The notes under the pieces are model-generated. The model ran no database searches. It had not been told where the DNA came from and saw only the letters and a program-made list of their open reading frames with translations. A stretch of DNA of 64,000 nucleotides from JADYZU01 sp964540965 (GTDB lineage: Bacteria; Pseudomonadota; Alphaproteobacteria; Rhodobacterales; Rhodobacteraceae), in NCBI GenBank assembly GCA_964540965.1, contig CAZIOT010000013.1, positions 61,584-125,583 on the forward strand. Direction: 5' to 3'. Shown here piece by piece: positions 8,043 to 15,781 of the stretch. The position numbers and the translations under genes are program-made. Position 1 is the stretch's first letter. Every line of letters begins with the position of its first letter.

Positions 8043-10043
8043 TCAATGCGCAATCCGCGCCCGGCCGCCGGCGGTGACGCGCAGCCGCGCCTCGATGAAC
8101 ATCGGCTGGCCTTCGACGGGGACTTCGCGGATGTCGCGGTCCACGGTCAGCCGTGGATGGTCGACGCCCGCCTGTGCGGCGCGGGCGCCGGCATCGGCCG
8201 ACAGCGCGCTTTCCAGCGCGGCAAGGGCTGTGGCACTGTCGGCGAACCGGGCCGGGCCGCCGGGCAGATGCGCGATGAACAGGCCCGGGCCGGCAGCGGT
8301 GACGCTGCCTTCGGCGACCATGGCGACCTGCCCGACAACGGCGCCGATGGCATTGGCGACCCCGGCATGGTCGGGCAGGATCATCCGCGCGTTCAGCCGC
8401 TGCCCGACCGCGCCGTAATAGGCCGGGGCCGAGGCGCCAAGGCCGATCACCGGCACGCCGAGCCCGATGTCGGCGCGCAGGGTGCCGCGATGGCCGGCGA
8501 TGCCGGCCAGCACCAGCCGGTGCCGCGCCAGTGCCACGGGGTCGAGGCCGGCAAAGGCGGCGTCCTCGGCAAATGCGGCTTCCAGCAGGCAGGTCGCGGT
8601 CTGTTCGGTCAGCCTGTCGATGATGGCGCGGGCGAGCGCAGCGGCATCGGCGGCGATGCGGTCGCCGCGGCCGTTGCGGCGGCGGGCGAACAGCGCCAGC
8701 GCCTTGTCCGCCGCCGGCCGGTCCCAGGCATCAAGCAGCCCTGCGACATGGGCGGCGTCCGACGGGGTGATGCCCGCAACCAGCACCAGCCCGCGCCGCA
8801 CCAGCCGGTCAAGGGCCGCGGCCTCGACGCGGGTCCGCACGGCCTGTGCCAGGCCGGTCGGACCCGCAAGCCGGGCTGCCACCGCGCTTTCGCGCGGATC
8901 CAGCCCGGCGGGCAGGTCGTGGAACAGGGGCACCGCGAAACGGCCGGCGCCCTCGGGCGCCGGGTCGCTGGTCAGGGCCGCGTCCAGCGCGGCATGGACC
9001 AGCGCCGGATGGTCGCGGGCCAGCAGCGACACCGGCATCAGCCGGCGCGGGCCAAGGCGCAGGCCGCCGTCAAGCCCGTCCTCGACATGCACCTCGCTGT
9101 CGCCGCCAAGGCCGGTGGTGCGCATCGCCACCGCCTCGACCATGGTGCGCCAGGGGCCGACGCGGGCGCCGTCGGGGTCGATGGCGGGGCGGCCGTCGCG
9201 CAGCAGGCAGATGTCGGTGGTGGTGCCGCCGATGTCGCTGACCAGCGCATCGGTTTGCCCGGTCAGCCAGCTGGCGCCGGCGATGCTGGCCGCCGGGCCG
9301 GACAGGATGGTCTCGATCGGCTTTTCACGGGCAAGGGCGGCGGGGATCAGCGCGCCGTCGCCGCGCACCACCATCAGCCGCCCGGGGATGCCGCGGGCGG
9401 CCATATGCGCCTCGCAGGCGGTGATAAGGCGGTCGATCAGCCCGATCAGCCGCGCGTTCAGCACCGCCGTCAGCGCCCGCCGCGGCCCGCCCAGCGCGGC
9501 GGAAAGCTCGTGCGAGCAGGTCACCGGCAGCGCGGTTTCCGCGCGGATCAGGTCGCGGGCGGCGATTTCATGGCCGGGATTGCGGGTGGCAAAGCGGGCG
9601 GCAACGGCGACGCCGGCCAGGCCGGCGGGCAGGGCGGCAAGCGCGCTGCGCAATGCGGCAAGGTCAAGGGGCGCGGTCTCGGCCCCGGCATGGCTGTGGC
9701 CGCCGGCAAGCCGGATCACCGGATCGCTCGCCAGCGCCTGCGCCAGCCCGTCGCGGGTGAGGTCGCCGTCATCCAGCCCGATCGCGACCAGCGCCACGCG
9801 GCCGCCCTGCCCTTCGACCAGCGCATTTGTGGCAAGCGTGGTCGACAGGGCGACCATCGCCACCTCGGCGGGTGCCACTGCGCCTTGGGCCAGAACCGCG
9901 TCGATGGCGGCGCCGACGCCCGGCGCCAGATCGGGCCGGGTGGTCAGCGCCTTGGCGCTGGCGACGATGCGGTTGGCACTGTCGTCAAGCAGCACGGCAT
10001 CGGTATAGGTGCCGCCGGTGTCGATGCCGAGAAGCGTTGCCAT
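8043..10043 (-). CDS. Hydantoinase/oxoprolinase-family protein (HyuA-like)
   Basis: A 666-residue protein of the HyuA/5-oxoprolinase ATPase-fold family. The N-terminal phosphate-binding segment GIDTGGTYTDAVLLDD and the second one SDIGGTTTDICLLRDG (about residue 270) are clear. Homologs hydrolyse ATP-dependently cyclic amides such as hydantoins or 5-oxoproline, often with a HyuB partner that is absent here. An AGGGGG ribosome-binding site precedes the ATG at 10043; longer upstream extensions lack coding character. Its position beside pyrimidine/hydantoin genes suggests a role in cyclic ureide use, but that is inference. Confidence 0.85.
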   Translation of the reverse strand: MATLLGIDTGGTYTDAVLLDDSANRIVASAKALTTRPDLAPGVGAAIDAVLAQGAVAPAEVAMVALSTTLATNALVEGQGGRVALVAIGLDDGDLTRDGLAQALASDPVIRLAGGHSHAGAETAPLDLAALRSALAALPAGLAGVAVAARFATRNPGHEIAARDLIRAETALPVTCSHELSAALGGPRRALTAVLNARLIGLIDRLITACEAHMAARGIPGRLMVVRGDGALIPAALAREKPIETILSGPAASIAGASWLTGQTDALVSDIGGTTTDICLLRDGRPAIDPDGARVGPWRTMVEAVAMRTTGLGGDSEVHVEDGLDGGLRLGPRRLMPVSLLARDHPALVHAALDAALTSDPAPEGAGRFAVPLFHDLPAGLDPRESAVAARLAGPTGLAQAVRTRVEAAALDRLVRRGLVLVAGITPSDAAHVAGLLDAWDRPAADKALALFARRRNGRGDRIAADAAALARAIIDRLTEQTATCLLEAAFAEDAAFAGLDPVALARHRLVLAGIAGHRGTLRADIGLGVPVIGLGASAPAYYGAVGQRLNARMILPDHAGVANAIGAVVGQVAMVAEGSVTAAGPGLFIAHLPGGPARFADSATALAALESALSADAGARAAQAGVDHPRLTVDRDIREVPVEGQPMFIEARLRVTAGGRARIAH

Positions 10044-10064
10044 GCGGTTTCCCCCTGCGGCCAG

Positions 10065-10092
10065 TGCTAGAGACGGCGGTTTGGCAGCACAA
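10065..10092 (-). promoter_or_regulatory. Possible promoter of the hydantoinase gene
   Basis: On the minus strand TTGTGC (10087-10092) and CTAGCA (10065-10070) are separated by 16 bases, just upstream of the ATG at 10043. The -10 match is poor by the textbook consensus, though GTGCTAG-like boxes recur before several genes here (3077, 11389). Tentative. Confidence 0.25.
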
Positions 10093-10307
10093 GCCCGTGG
10101 CGCGGCGGCATCAGGCGGCGTTTTGTTCGGCAAGGGCCGATTTCGCCCTTTCGCAAAGCCGTCATGGGAATCAAGCCCTTGCCACAGCCATGCGCCCGAC
10201 GCATGGCCGGGTTGCGCCAGATGGGGTTGCCGCGCCCATGGGTGGCATCGCATCTGCAAAGGGCTTTGAAGGCAGGCCACGAACGGCCCGAAGAACAGAG
10301 TCTTATC

Positions 10308-10439
10308 ATGATCGCCCTGACACGCAGCCTGGCCAGTTTCGGGCGCGCATTGGGCGTGGTGGGGGCCGCGATTTCCGCCGCGGCCGCAATTCGCATTACC
10401 CATCAGCCCGATATGCGCAAGACCGCACTGGCTGATTAG
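10308..10439 (+). CDS. Small hypothetical protein (43 aa)
   Basis: A 43-residue frame beginning MIALTRSLASFGRALGVV, with an Ala-rich amphipathic or weakly hydrophobic middle and a charged end (ITHQPDMRKTALAD). I do not recognise a named family. Two things support it: a plausible divergent position opposite the hydantoinase gene, and a strong intrinsic terminator 38 bases after its stop. A longer frame from 10164 exists, but its upstream part looks non-coding. The ribosome-binding site is weak. Function unknown. Confidence 0.5.
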   Translation: MIALTRSLASFGRALGVVGAAISAAAAIRITHQPDMRKTALAD

Positions 10440-10476
10440 GTCTCACACACGCTGACACCCGGGTGGAACGCCCGGC

Positions 10477-10510
10477 CGGGGCTCGCCGCAAAGCGGGCCC
10501 CGCGTCTTTT
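10477..10510 (+). terminator. Rho-independent terminator after the 43-aa gene
   Basis: A 10-base GC stem, CGGGGCTCGC (10477-10486) pairing with GCGGGCCCCG (10493-10502) with one T-G pair and a CGCAAA loop, followed by CGTCTTTT. This is the clearest T-tailed intrinsic terminator in the window. Confidence 0.85.
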
Positions 10511-10524
10511 GCGGTGAGGGGTAT

Positions 10525-10580
10525 GGTGGGCGGTTGCCCACCCTACGCAATCCGGCCGGTAGGGTGGGCAACCGCCCACC
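10525..10580. repeat. GGTGGGC-type palindromic repeat, tandem copies 2 and 3
   Basis: Two hairpins, GGTGGGC-GGTT-GCCCACC (10525-10542) and GGTGGGC-AACC-GCCCACC (10563-10580), sit about 38 bases apart. The flanking CCCACCCTAC continues into the RutR-like gene and supplies its stop codon (10590-10592). Confidence 0.8.
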
Positions 10581-10589
10581 GCCCCCACC

Positions 10590-11201
10590 CTACGGCGCCA
10601 GCAGCCGCGTGAACAGCACGGTCAGGAAATCGCCGGCCTCGGCAAAGGGATCGTGGCCCTCGCCCAGGACGCCGCGCACCTGCACGTCGAAATCGGCGTA
10701 ATGCTGGGTCAGCGCCCAGATGGCAAAGACCAGATGGACCGGCGACATTCGGGCGATCCGTCCCTGATCCATCCATCTGGTCAGCACCGCCGCCTTGTCC
10801 TGCACCAGATTGCGCAGGTCGCCCTCGATCGCCTCGCGCATCCGCGGGGCGCCGCGCAGGATTTCGTTGGCAAAAAGCCGGCTTTCACGCGGGTAGTCGC
10901 GGCTGAGGTCCAGCTTGCGGCGGACATAGGTCAGCACCTCGGCCACCGGATCGCCGTCGGCATCCATCTCGCGCAGCGGGTCAAGCCAGGTGTCAAGCAT
11001 CCGCGCCAGCAGGGTCTGGTGGATCGCCTCTTTCGAGGGAAAGTAGTAAAGCAGGTTCGGCTTGGACAGGCCGGCGCCCTCGGCGATCTGGTCAAGGGTC
11101 GTGCCGGCAAACCCCCCCTGCGAGAACAGATCCAGGGCCGAGGCAAGGATCGTCTCGCGGTTGCGGGCCTGAATGCGGGTGCGGGGCGCGTCGTCGTCCA
11201 T
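10590..11201 (-). CDS. rutR: TetR-family regulator, RutR-like
   Basis: A 203-residue repressor. The TetR DNA-binding helices are at residues 10-55 (ILASALDLFSQGGF, then TLDQIAEGAGLSKPNLLYYF). The C-terminal part (KEAIHQTLLARMLDTWLDPLREM... ANEILRGAPRM... WALTQHYADFDVQV) matches the RutR/YcdC ligand domain, which in E. coli senses uracil/thymine. It lies beside beta-ureidopropionase and dihydropyrimidinase genes. The palindrome at 11400-11417, in front of the ureidopropionase, matches the known RutR site except at one position, so this protein is the likely ligand-controlled repressor. The ATG at 11201 was chosen because the fold starts there. Confidence 0.85.
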   Translation of the reverse strand: MDDDAPRTRIQARNRETILASALDLFSQGGFAGTTLDQIAEGAGLSKPNLLYYFPSKEAIHQTLLARMLDTWLDPLREMDADGDPVAEVLTYVRRKLDLSRDYPRESRLFANEILRGAPRMREAIEGDLRNLVQDKAAVLTRWMDQGRIARMSPVHLVFAIWALTQHYADFDVQVRGVLGEGHDPFAEAGDFLTVLFTRLLAP

Positions 11202-11368
11202 CGCCTGATCCTTGGTGTCGGGGTCAGGATCATCGCTGCGGCGCCGCGCGGCAAGCGGTTTTCGGTGGCAGCGCCGTTCGCAGGCGGCCGCTTTTCGCGG
11301 CACCCTGGCCGCAGATGCCGGCAGGACGGGCAGCCTTCGCCGCATCGGCGCCTGTTTCACGGGCCGGC

Positions 11369-11396
11369 TTGACTGGTGGCCGGCTGGTGCTAGCGT
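11369..11396 (+). promoter_or_regulatory. Probable promoter of the ureidopropionase operon
   Basis: TTGACT (11369-11374) and TAGCGT (11391-11396) with a 16-base spacer place the transcription start close to 11403, inside the RutR-like palindrome. The geometry suits repression by blocking RNA polymerase. Confidence 0.45.
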
Positions 11397-11399
11397 GGC

Positions 11400-11417
11400 T
11401 TTGACCGAATGGTCAAA
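11400..11417. promoter_or_regulatory. RutR-type operator
   Basis: TTTGACC-GAAT-GGTCAAA is an inverted repeat with 7-base arms. The E. coli RutR consensus is TTGACCANNTGGTCAA; this site differs only by G for A at one core position. It sits just downstream of a promoter-like element, 73 bases before the ureidopropionase ATG, with a RutR-like gene 200 bases away. I saw no second copy in the window. Confidence 0.8.
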
Positions 11418-11489
11418 TCAAGGCCGGACCGCGCTGGCGCAGGTTCCTCCCCTGTGCCGGCGCGGGGCTACCCAGAGAAGGACGCTGCC

Positions 11490-12746
11490 ATGACCGGACC
11501 CGTTCCCGGCGCGAATCTGCGGACCAATGGCGAGCGGCTGTGGGAGTCGCTGATGGAGATGGCGCAGATCGGCCCCGGCATTGCCGGCGGCTGCAACCGC
11601 CAGACCCTGACCGATGCCGACAGCGAGGGGCGGCACCTGTTCCAGACGTGGTGCGAGGCGGCGGGCTGCACCATGGGCGTCGACCAGATGGGCAGCATGT
11701 TCGCCCGGCGCGAGGGGGCCGAACCCGACCTTGACCCGGTCTATATCGGCTCGCATCTGGATACCCAGCCCACGGGCGGCAAGTTCGACGGCGTTCTGGG
11801 CGTGCTGGGCGGGCTTGAGGTCCTGCGCACGCTGAACGACCTGAACATCACCACGCGGCGGCCCATCGTGCTGGTCAACTGGACGAACGAGGAAGGCGCG
11901 CGTTTTGCGCCGGCGATGATGGCCTCGGGCGTGTTCGCGGGGATCCACACGCAGGATTATGCCTATGGCCGCAAGGATGCCGAGGGCAAGGTATTCGGCG
12001 AGGAGCTGAAGCGCATCGGCTGGGTCGGGGATGAGCCGGTCGGCGCCCGGAAAATCCATGCGATGTTCGAACTGCATATCGAACAGGGCCCGATCCTCGA
12101 GGCCGAGGGGCGCGACATCGGCGTCGTCACCCATGGCCAGGGCCTGTGGTGGCTGGAAATCACCCTGACCGGCAAGGATGCGCATACCGGATCGACGCCG
12201 ATGAAGATGCGGGTCAATGCCGGCCTGGGCGCGGCGCGGATCACCGAGCGCGTGCATCAGATCGCCATGGCGCACCAGCCCGACGCGGTCGGCGCGGTGG
12301 GGCAGATGTTCCATTTCCCCAACTCGCGCAACGTCATCCCCGGCAAGGCGGTGTTCACTGTCGACATCCGCAGCCCCGATCAGGGCAAGCTTGACGCCAT
12401 GCGGGCCGAGGTCGAACGCGCCGCCCATGCGGTGGCCGCCGAACTCGGGCTGGGGTGCAGCATCGAGGCAGTCGGCCATTTCGACCCGGTGACCTTTGAC
12501 CCGGCGCTGGTGGCGACGGTGCGGGGGGCGGCGGAAAAGCTGGGCCATTCGCATATGGATATCGTCTCGGGCGCCGGACATGACGCCTGCTGGATCAACC
12601 GCGTCGCGCCCACGGTGATGGTGATGTGCCCCTGCGTCGATGGGCTGAGCCATAACGAGGCCGAGGAGATCTCGCCCGAATGGGCCAAGGCGGGGACGGA
12701 TGTGCTGTTCCATGCCGTGGTCGAGACGGCGGGGGTGGCGGGATGA
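11490..12746 (+). CDS. M20-family Zn-dependent amidohydrolase, probable beta-ureidopropionase / N-carbamoyl amino acid hydrolase
   Basis: A 418-residue member of the peptidase M20 amidase group. Metal-site blocks are IGSHLDTQPTGGKFDGVLGVL (about residue 88) and VLVNWTNEEGARFAPAMMASG (about 128). The end is GAGHDACWINRVAPTVMVMCPCVDGLSHNEAEE. Relatives remove carbamoyl groups from N-carbamoyl-beta-alanine, N-carbamoyl-L-amino acids or allantoate. The neighbouring dihydropyrimidinase and RutR-like site favour N-carbamoyl-beta-alanine, the last step of reductive pyrimidine breakdown. It could also be the allantoate amidohydrolase missing from the ureide cluster. A GAAGGA ribosome-binding site precedes the ATG. 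Confidence 0.88.
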   Translation: MTGPVPGANLRTNGERLWESLMEMAQIGPGIAGGCNRQTLTDADSEGRHLFQTWCEAAGCTMGVDQMGSMFARREGAEPDLDPVYIGSHLDTQPTGGKFDGVLGVLGGLEVLRTLNDLNITTRRPIVLVNWTNEEGARFAPAMMASGVFAGIHTQDYAYGRKDAEGKVFGEELKRIGWVGDEPVGARKIHAMFELHIEQGPILEAEGRDIGVVTHGQGLWWLEITLTGKDAHTGSTPMKMRVNAGLGAARITERVHQIAMAHQPDAVGAVGQMFHFPNSRNVIPGKAVFTVDIRSPDQGKLDAMRAEVERAAHAVAAELGLGCSIEAVGHFDPVTFDPALVATVRGAAEKLGHSHMDIVSGAGHDACWINRVAPTVMVMCPCVDGLSHNEAEEISPEWAKAGTDVLFHAVVETAGVAG

Positions 12747-12949
12747 GGGCCGGCGCAAGGGGGCTGGTGGCCGGCGCTGCCTTTGCCGGCTGGTTTGCCT
12801 TCATCGTCGGCAAGCCGTTGCTAACCGGCCAGCGCATCGTTCCCGCCAAGTTCGAGGAGGCGCCGTTCTGGGCAATCAATACAGCGGTCGCCGCCGGGCT
12901 TGCGGCATTGGTCTGGCTGGCGCTTGGTCGTGTGCGGGTGTCGCGATGA
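12743..12949 (+). CDS. Small two-helix membrane protein
   Basis: A 68-residue protein with two predicted membrane helices (about residues 6-24 and 42-62), separated by a short polar loop (KPLLTGQRIVPAKFEEAPFW). Its ATG overlaps the stop of the M20 hydrolase by 4 bases, so it is probably translated with it. I do not recognise the family. A second small membrane protein lies inside the ABC-transporter genes at 16569, so both may belong to the same uptake or metabolism system. Function unknown. Confidence 0.7.
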   Translation: MRAGARGLVAGAAFAGWFAFIVGKPLLTGQRIVPAKFEEAPFWAINTAVAAGLAALVWLALGRVRVSR

Positions 12950-13018
12950 ACGGATGTGCCGCGCCGCCCGTTCCTGTCTTGCGGACCAGCCCGGACTGCC
13001 CGCATTTCCCGGTTTCCG

Positions 13019-13056
13019 TTCCGTTGCCCGGCGCGCTAGGGTTCCGGGCAACGGAA
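13019..13056. repeat. 13-bp perfect inverted repeat upstream of the lipoprotein gene
   Basis: Arms TTCCGTTGCCCGG (13019-13031) and CCGGGCAACGGAA (13044-13056) are perfectly complementary around a 12-base loop that contains a GCTAG box. The right arm ends 4 bases before the AAGGAG ribosome-binding site. It could be an operator or a 5'-leader hairpin. Confidence 0.75.
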
Positions 13057-13073
13057 TCCCAAGGAGACGCCCC

Positions 13074-13382
13074 GTGAAACGCCTGTTGCCCGTGATCCTG
13101 CTGCCTGTGCTGGCCGCCTGTGCCGATGGTGCGGACCTGCCGCCCTTTCTGGGTGGACCGGACCCTGCCGCGGAACCCGAAGCGCCGCCGCCGATCCCGG
13201 CCGAGGTCGCGCCCTATCTGCCGCCAAACGTGCCGGGCACCGTGGTGATGCAGAGTGCCGACGGCTGTTATCTGTTCTCGGTCGAGGTGACGGATCCGCC
13301 CAGCGGGTTCCCGGTGCGCGACGGCGCCGGCAATCCGGTCTGCGCCGGGGTTCCGGCAGCACCGCCGCGCCCGGTGCCCTGA
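13074..13382 (+). CDS. Small proline-rich lipoprotein
   Basis: A 102-residue protein with a lipoprotein signal (MKRLLPVILLPVLAAC, lipobox LAAC, lipidated Cys at residue 16). A proline-rich stretch (PAAEPEAPPPIPAEV) follows, then a short globular part (GTVVMQSADGCYLFSVEVTDPPSGFPVRD). The start is GTG at 13074 behind AAGGAG. I do not recognise a family; it is probably anchored in the envelope. It lies between ureidopropionase and dihydropyrimidinase, but has its own leader with a large inverted repeat and a hairpin behind it, so it may be an independent unit. Confidence 0.75.
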   Translation: MKRLLPVILLPVLAACADGADLPPFLGGPDPAAEPEAPPPIPAEVAPYLPPNVPGTVVMQSADGCYLFSVEVTDPPSGFPVRDGAGNPVCAGVPAAPPRPVP

Positions 13383-13391
13383 ATGATCTGG

Positions 13392-13415
13392 GGCGGGGCC
13401 GCCACTGGCCCCGCC
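13392..13415. terminator. GC hairpin after the lipoprotein gene
   Basis: A perfect 9-base stem, GGCGGGGCC/GGCCCCGCC, with a GCCACT loop starts 9 bases after the stop. There is no T-tract, so it may terminate weakly or just stabilise the mRNA end. Confidence 0.45.
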
Positions 13416-13470
13416 GCCGTGAACCCGGCGCAGGACCAACCGGCTAAAGACCGGACCACAGGGGGAAAAC

Positions 13471-14922
13471 ATGACCACAGTGATCCGCGGCGGCACCGTC
13501 GTGACCCACGACCTGACCTATGCCGCCGATGTCAGGGTCGAGGGCGGGCGCATTACCGAGATCGGGCAGGGCCTGAAGGGCGACCGCACGCTGGATGCTT
13601 CGGGCTGCTATGTCATGCCGGGCGGGATCGACCCGCATACCCATCTCGAAATGCCCTTCATGGGCACCTATTCCGCCGACGATTTCGATTCGGGCACCCG
13701 CGCCGCGCTGGCCGGCGGCACGACGATGGTCGTCGACTTTGCCCTGCCGAACCCCGGCCAGTCGCTGCTGGATGCGCTGAATGTCTGGTCGAACAAGACC
13801 GCCCGCGCCCATTGCGACTATTCCTTCCACATGGCGGTGACGTGGTGGGGCCAGCAGGTCTTTGACGAGATGCCGCAGATCATCGACAAGGGCATCACCA
13901 GCTTCAAGCATTTCATGGCCTACAAGGGCGCCCTGATGGTGAACGACGACGAATTGTTCGCCTCGTTCCGCCGGCTGGGAGAGTTGGGCGGCATCGCCAT
14001 GGTCCATGCCGAGAACGGCGATGTGGTGGCGGAACTGTCGGCGCGGCTGCTGGCCGAGGGCAATACCGGGCCCGAGGCGCATGCCTATTCCCGCCCCGCC
14101 CAGGTCGAGGGCGAGGCGACAAACCGTGCCATCATGATCGCCGACATGGCGGGGGTGCCGCTGTATGTCGTGCACACCTCGTGCGAGGATTCGCACGAGG
14201 CGATCCGCCGGGCGCGCCAGCAGGGCAAGCGGGTCTGGGGCGAGCCGCTGATCCAGCACCTGACGCTGGACGAAAGCGAGTATTTCAACCCCGACTGGGA
14301 CCATGCCGCCCGCCGCGTCATGTCGCCGCCGTTCCGCGACAAGCGGCATCAGGATTCGCTCTGGGCCGGGCTGCAATCGGGGTCGCTGTCCTGCGTCGCC
14401 ACAGACCATTGCGCCTTTACCACCGCGCAGAAACGCAACGGCATCGGCAATTTCACCAAGATCCCCAACGGCACCGGCGGCCTTGAGGACCGGATGCCGA
14501 TGCTGTGGACCCATGGCGTGAACACCGGGCGGCTGACGCCGAACGAATTCGTCGCGGTGACCAGCACCAACATCGCCAAGATCCTGAACTGCTATCCGAA
14601 AAAGGGCGCCATCGCGGTCGGCTCTGACGCCGATATCGTGGTCTGGGATCCGAAGAAGTCGAAGACGATCAGTGCCGGGGCGCAGCAGTCGGTGATCGAC
14701 TACAACGTGTTCGAGGGCCACACCGTCACCGGCCTGCCGCGCTATACGCTGACCCGCGGCCGGGTCGCGGTGGATGACGGCGAGGTCAAGGGGCAAGAGG
14801 GCCACGGCGAATTCGTCGCCCGCCAGCCGGGGATGGCGGTCAACCGGGCTTTGTCGACCTGGAAGGAATTGACCAACCCGCGGCCGGTGGCGCGGGCGGG
14901 CATTCCGGAAAGCGGAGTCTAG
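13471..14922 (+). CDS. hydA: Dihydropyrimidinase (D-hydantoinase)
   Basis: A 483-residue cyclic amidohydrolase opening dihydrouracil, dihydrothymine or hydantoins to N-carbamoyl products. The metal-binding HTH is in GGIDPHTHLEMPFMG. The carboxylated bridging lysine is K146 in SFKHFMAYKG. Histidines in VHAENGD and VVHTSCED and the Asp in CVATDHCAF complete the binuclear zinc site. Length is typical. A GGGGG ribosome-binding site lies 7 bases before the ATG. With the M20 ureidopropionase it forms the last two steps of reductive pyrimidine catabolism; the first enzyme, dihydropyrimidine dehydrogenase, is not in the window. Confidence 0.95.
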   Translation: MTTVIRGGTVVTHDLTYAADVRVEGGRITEIGQGLKGDRTLDASGCYVMPGGIDPHTHLEMPFMGTYSADDFDSGTRAALAGGTTMVVDFALPNPGQSLLDALNVWSNKTARAHCDYSFHMAVTWWGQQVFDEMPQIIDKGITSFKHFMAYKGALMVNDDELFASFRRLGELGGIAMVHAENGDVVAELSARLLAEGNTGPEAHAYSRPAQVEGEATNRAIMIADMAGVPLYVVHTSCEDSHEAIRRARQQGKRVWGEPLIQHLTLDESEYFNPDWDHAARRVMSPPFRDKRHQDSLWAGLQSGSLSCVATDHCAFTTAQKRNGIGNFTKIPNGTGGLEDRMPMLWTHGVNTGRLTPNEFVAVTSTNIAKILNCYPKKGAIAVGSDADIVVWDPKKSKTISAGAQQSVIDYNVFEGHTVTGLPRYTLTRGRVAVDDGEVKGQEGHGEFVARQPGMAVNRALSTWKELTNPRPVARAGIPESGV

Positions 14923-14990
14923 GCGGAGAGGCCGGGGGGCGCTTTGCCCCGGCGCCATTGTCACTCGGACCAATGGCGCGACAATGGCAA

Positions 14991-15020
14991 CCCCCCGAGG
15001 ATATTTATGGACGAAGAATG
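14991..15020. repeat. Short copy B of the CATTCTTCGTCC repeat
   Basis: CCCCCCGAGG followed by ATATTTATGGACGAAGAATG, the reverse complement of the unit at 35821-35852. An ATG at its right end is in frame with the following SDR but belongs to the repeat, because AATGAACAGG also occurs in other copies. Confidence 0.8.
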
Positions 15021-15035
15021 AACAGGGGGTCGGAT

Positions 15036-15737
15036 TTGACGCAGAAGGTCGCGCTTGTCATCGGTGGCGGGTCGGGCATGGGGGCGGCGTCGGCCCGGCG
15101 GCTGGCGGCTGACGGCTTTGCCGTCGGCATCCTGTCGTCCTCGGGCAAGGGGGCGGCGCTGGCTGAGGAACTGGGCGGGCTGGGCGTCACCGGGTCGAAC
15201 CGCCATGACGCCGACATTGCGGCGCTGGTCGATGGCGCGATGGCGCGCTGGGGGCGGATCGACGTGCTGGTGAACAGCGCCGGCCACGGGCCGCGGGCGC
15301 CGCTGCTCGACCTGACCGACGCGCAATGGCACGAAGGGTTCGAGGTCTATTTCCTGAACGTCGCCCGCGCGGTGCGACTGGTGGCACCGCATATGGCGGC
15401 GGGCGGCGGCGGCAGCATCGTCAACATCTCGACCGCCTGGGTGGCCGAGCCTTCGGCGATGTTCCCGACGAGCGCCGTCGCCCGCGCCGGGCTGGCGGCC
15501 TATACCAAACTGTTCGCCGACGAATTCGCCGGCCGCAATGTGCGGATGAACAACGTCCTGCCCGGATGGATCGACAGCCTGCCCAAGACCGACGACCGCG
15601 CGGCATCGGTGCCGATGAAACGCTACGGCACCGCGGACGAGATCGCGGCGACCGTCGCCTTCCTCGCCTCGGACGGGGCCGCCTATATCACCGGCCAAAG
15701 CCTGAAGGTCGATGGCGGCCTGATGAGGCATGTGTGA
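15036..15737 (+). CDS. SDR-family protein with a degenerate catalytic site
   Basis: A 233-residue short-chain dehydrogenase-like protein with an intact nucleotide loop (VIGGGSGMG, residues 8-16), NSAG at 80-83 and the usual C-terminal ITGQSLKVDGG. The active-site Tyr-x-x-x-Lys is missing: the segment is TSAVARAGLAAYTK, with Ser146 and Arg150 where Tyr and Lys belong. It may be a poor enzyme, a binding protein or one with a shifted mechanism. The TTG at 15036 has an AGGGGG site 6 bases upstream; the upstream ATG at 15018 is part of a dispersed repeat. It lies between dihydropyrimidinase and the transporter. Confidence 0.8.
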   Translation: MTQKVALVIGGGSGMGAASARRLAADGFAVGILSSSGKGAALAEELGGLGVTGSNRHDADIAALVDGAMARWGRIDVLVNSAGHGPRAPLLDLTDAQWHEGFEVYFLNVARAVRLVAPHMAAGGGGSIVNISTAWVAEPSAMFPTSAVARAGLAAYTKLFADEFAGRNVRMNNVLPGWIDSLPKTDDRAASVPMKRYGTADEIAATVAFLASDGAAYITGQSLKVDGGLMRHV

Positions 15738-15781
15738 TGCGCTGCCCTGACGCCCCCAGTTCCTGACGCCCGAAAGACCAG

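Noticed and set aside
6915..10070. A 1051-codon plus-strand frame over galE and the hydantoinase gene
   Set aside because: It is the antisense of two well-supported genes and has no domain-like pattern.
12946..13077. A 43-codon frame starting on the stop of the small membrane protein
   Set aside because: It has no hydrophobic or conserved pattern and runs through the large inverted repeat and the ribosome-binding site of the lipoprotein gene.
15018..15035. ATG at 15018 as start of the SDR
   Set aside because: The ATG and following bases belong to a dispersed repeat seen elsewhere; the TTG at 15036 has a better-spaced AGGGGG site. The ATG cannot be fully excluded.
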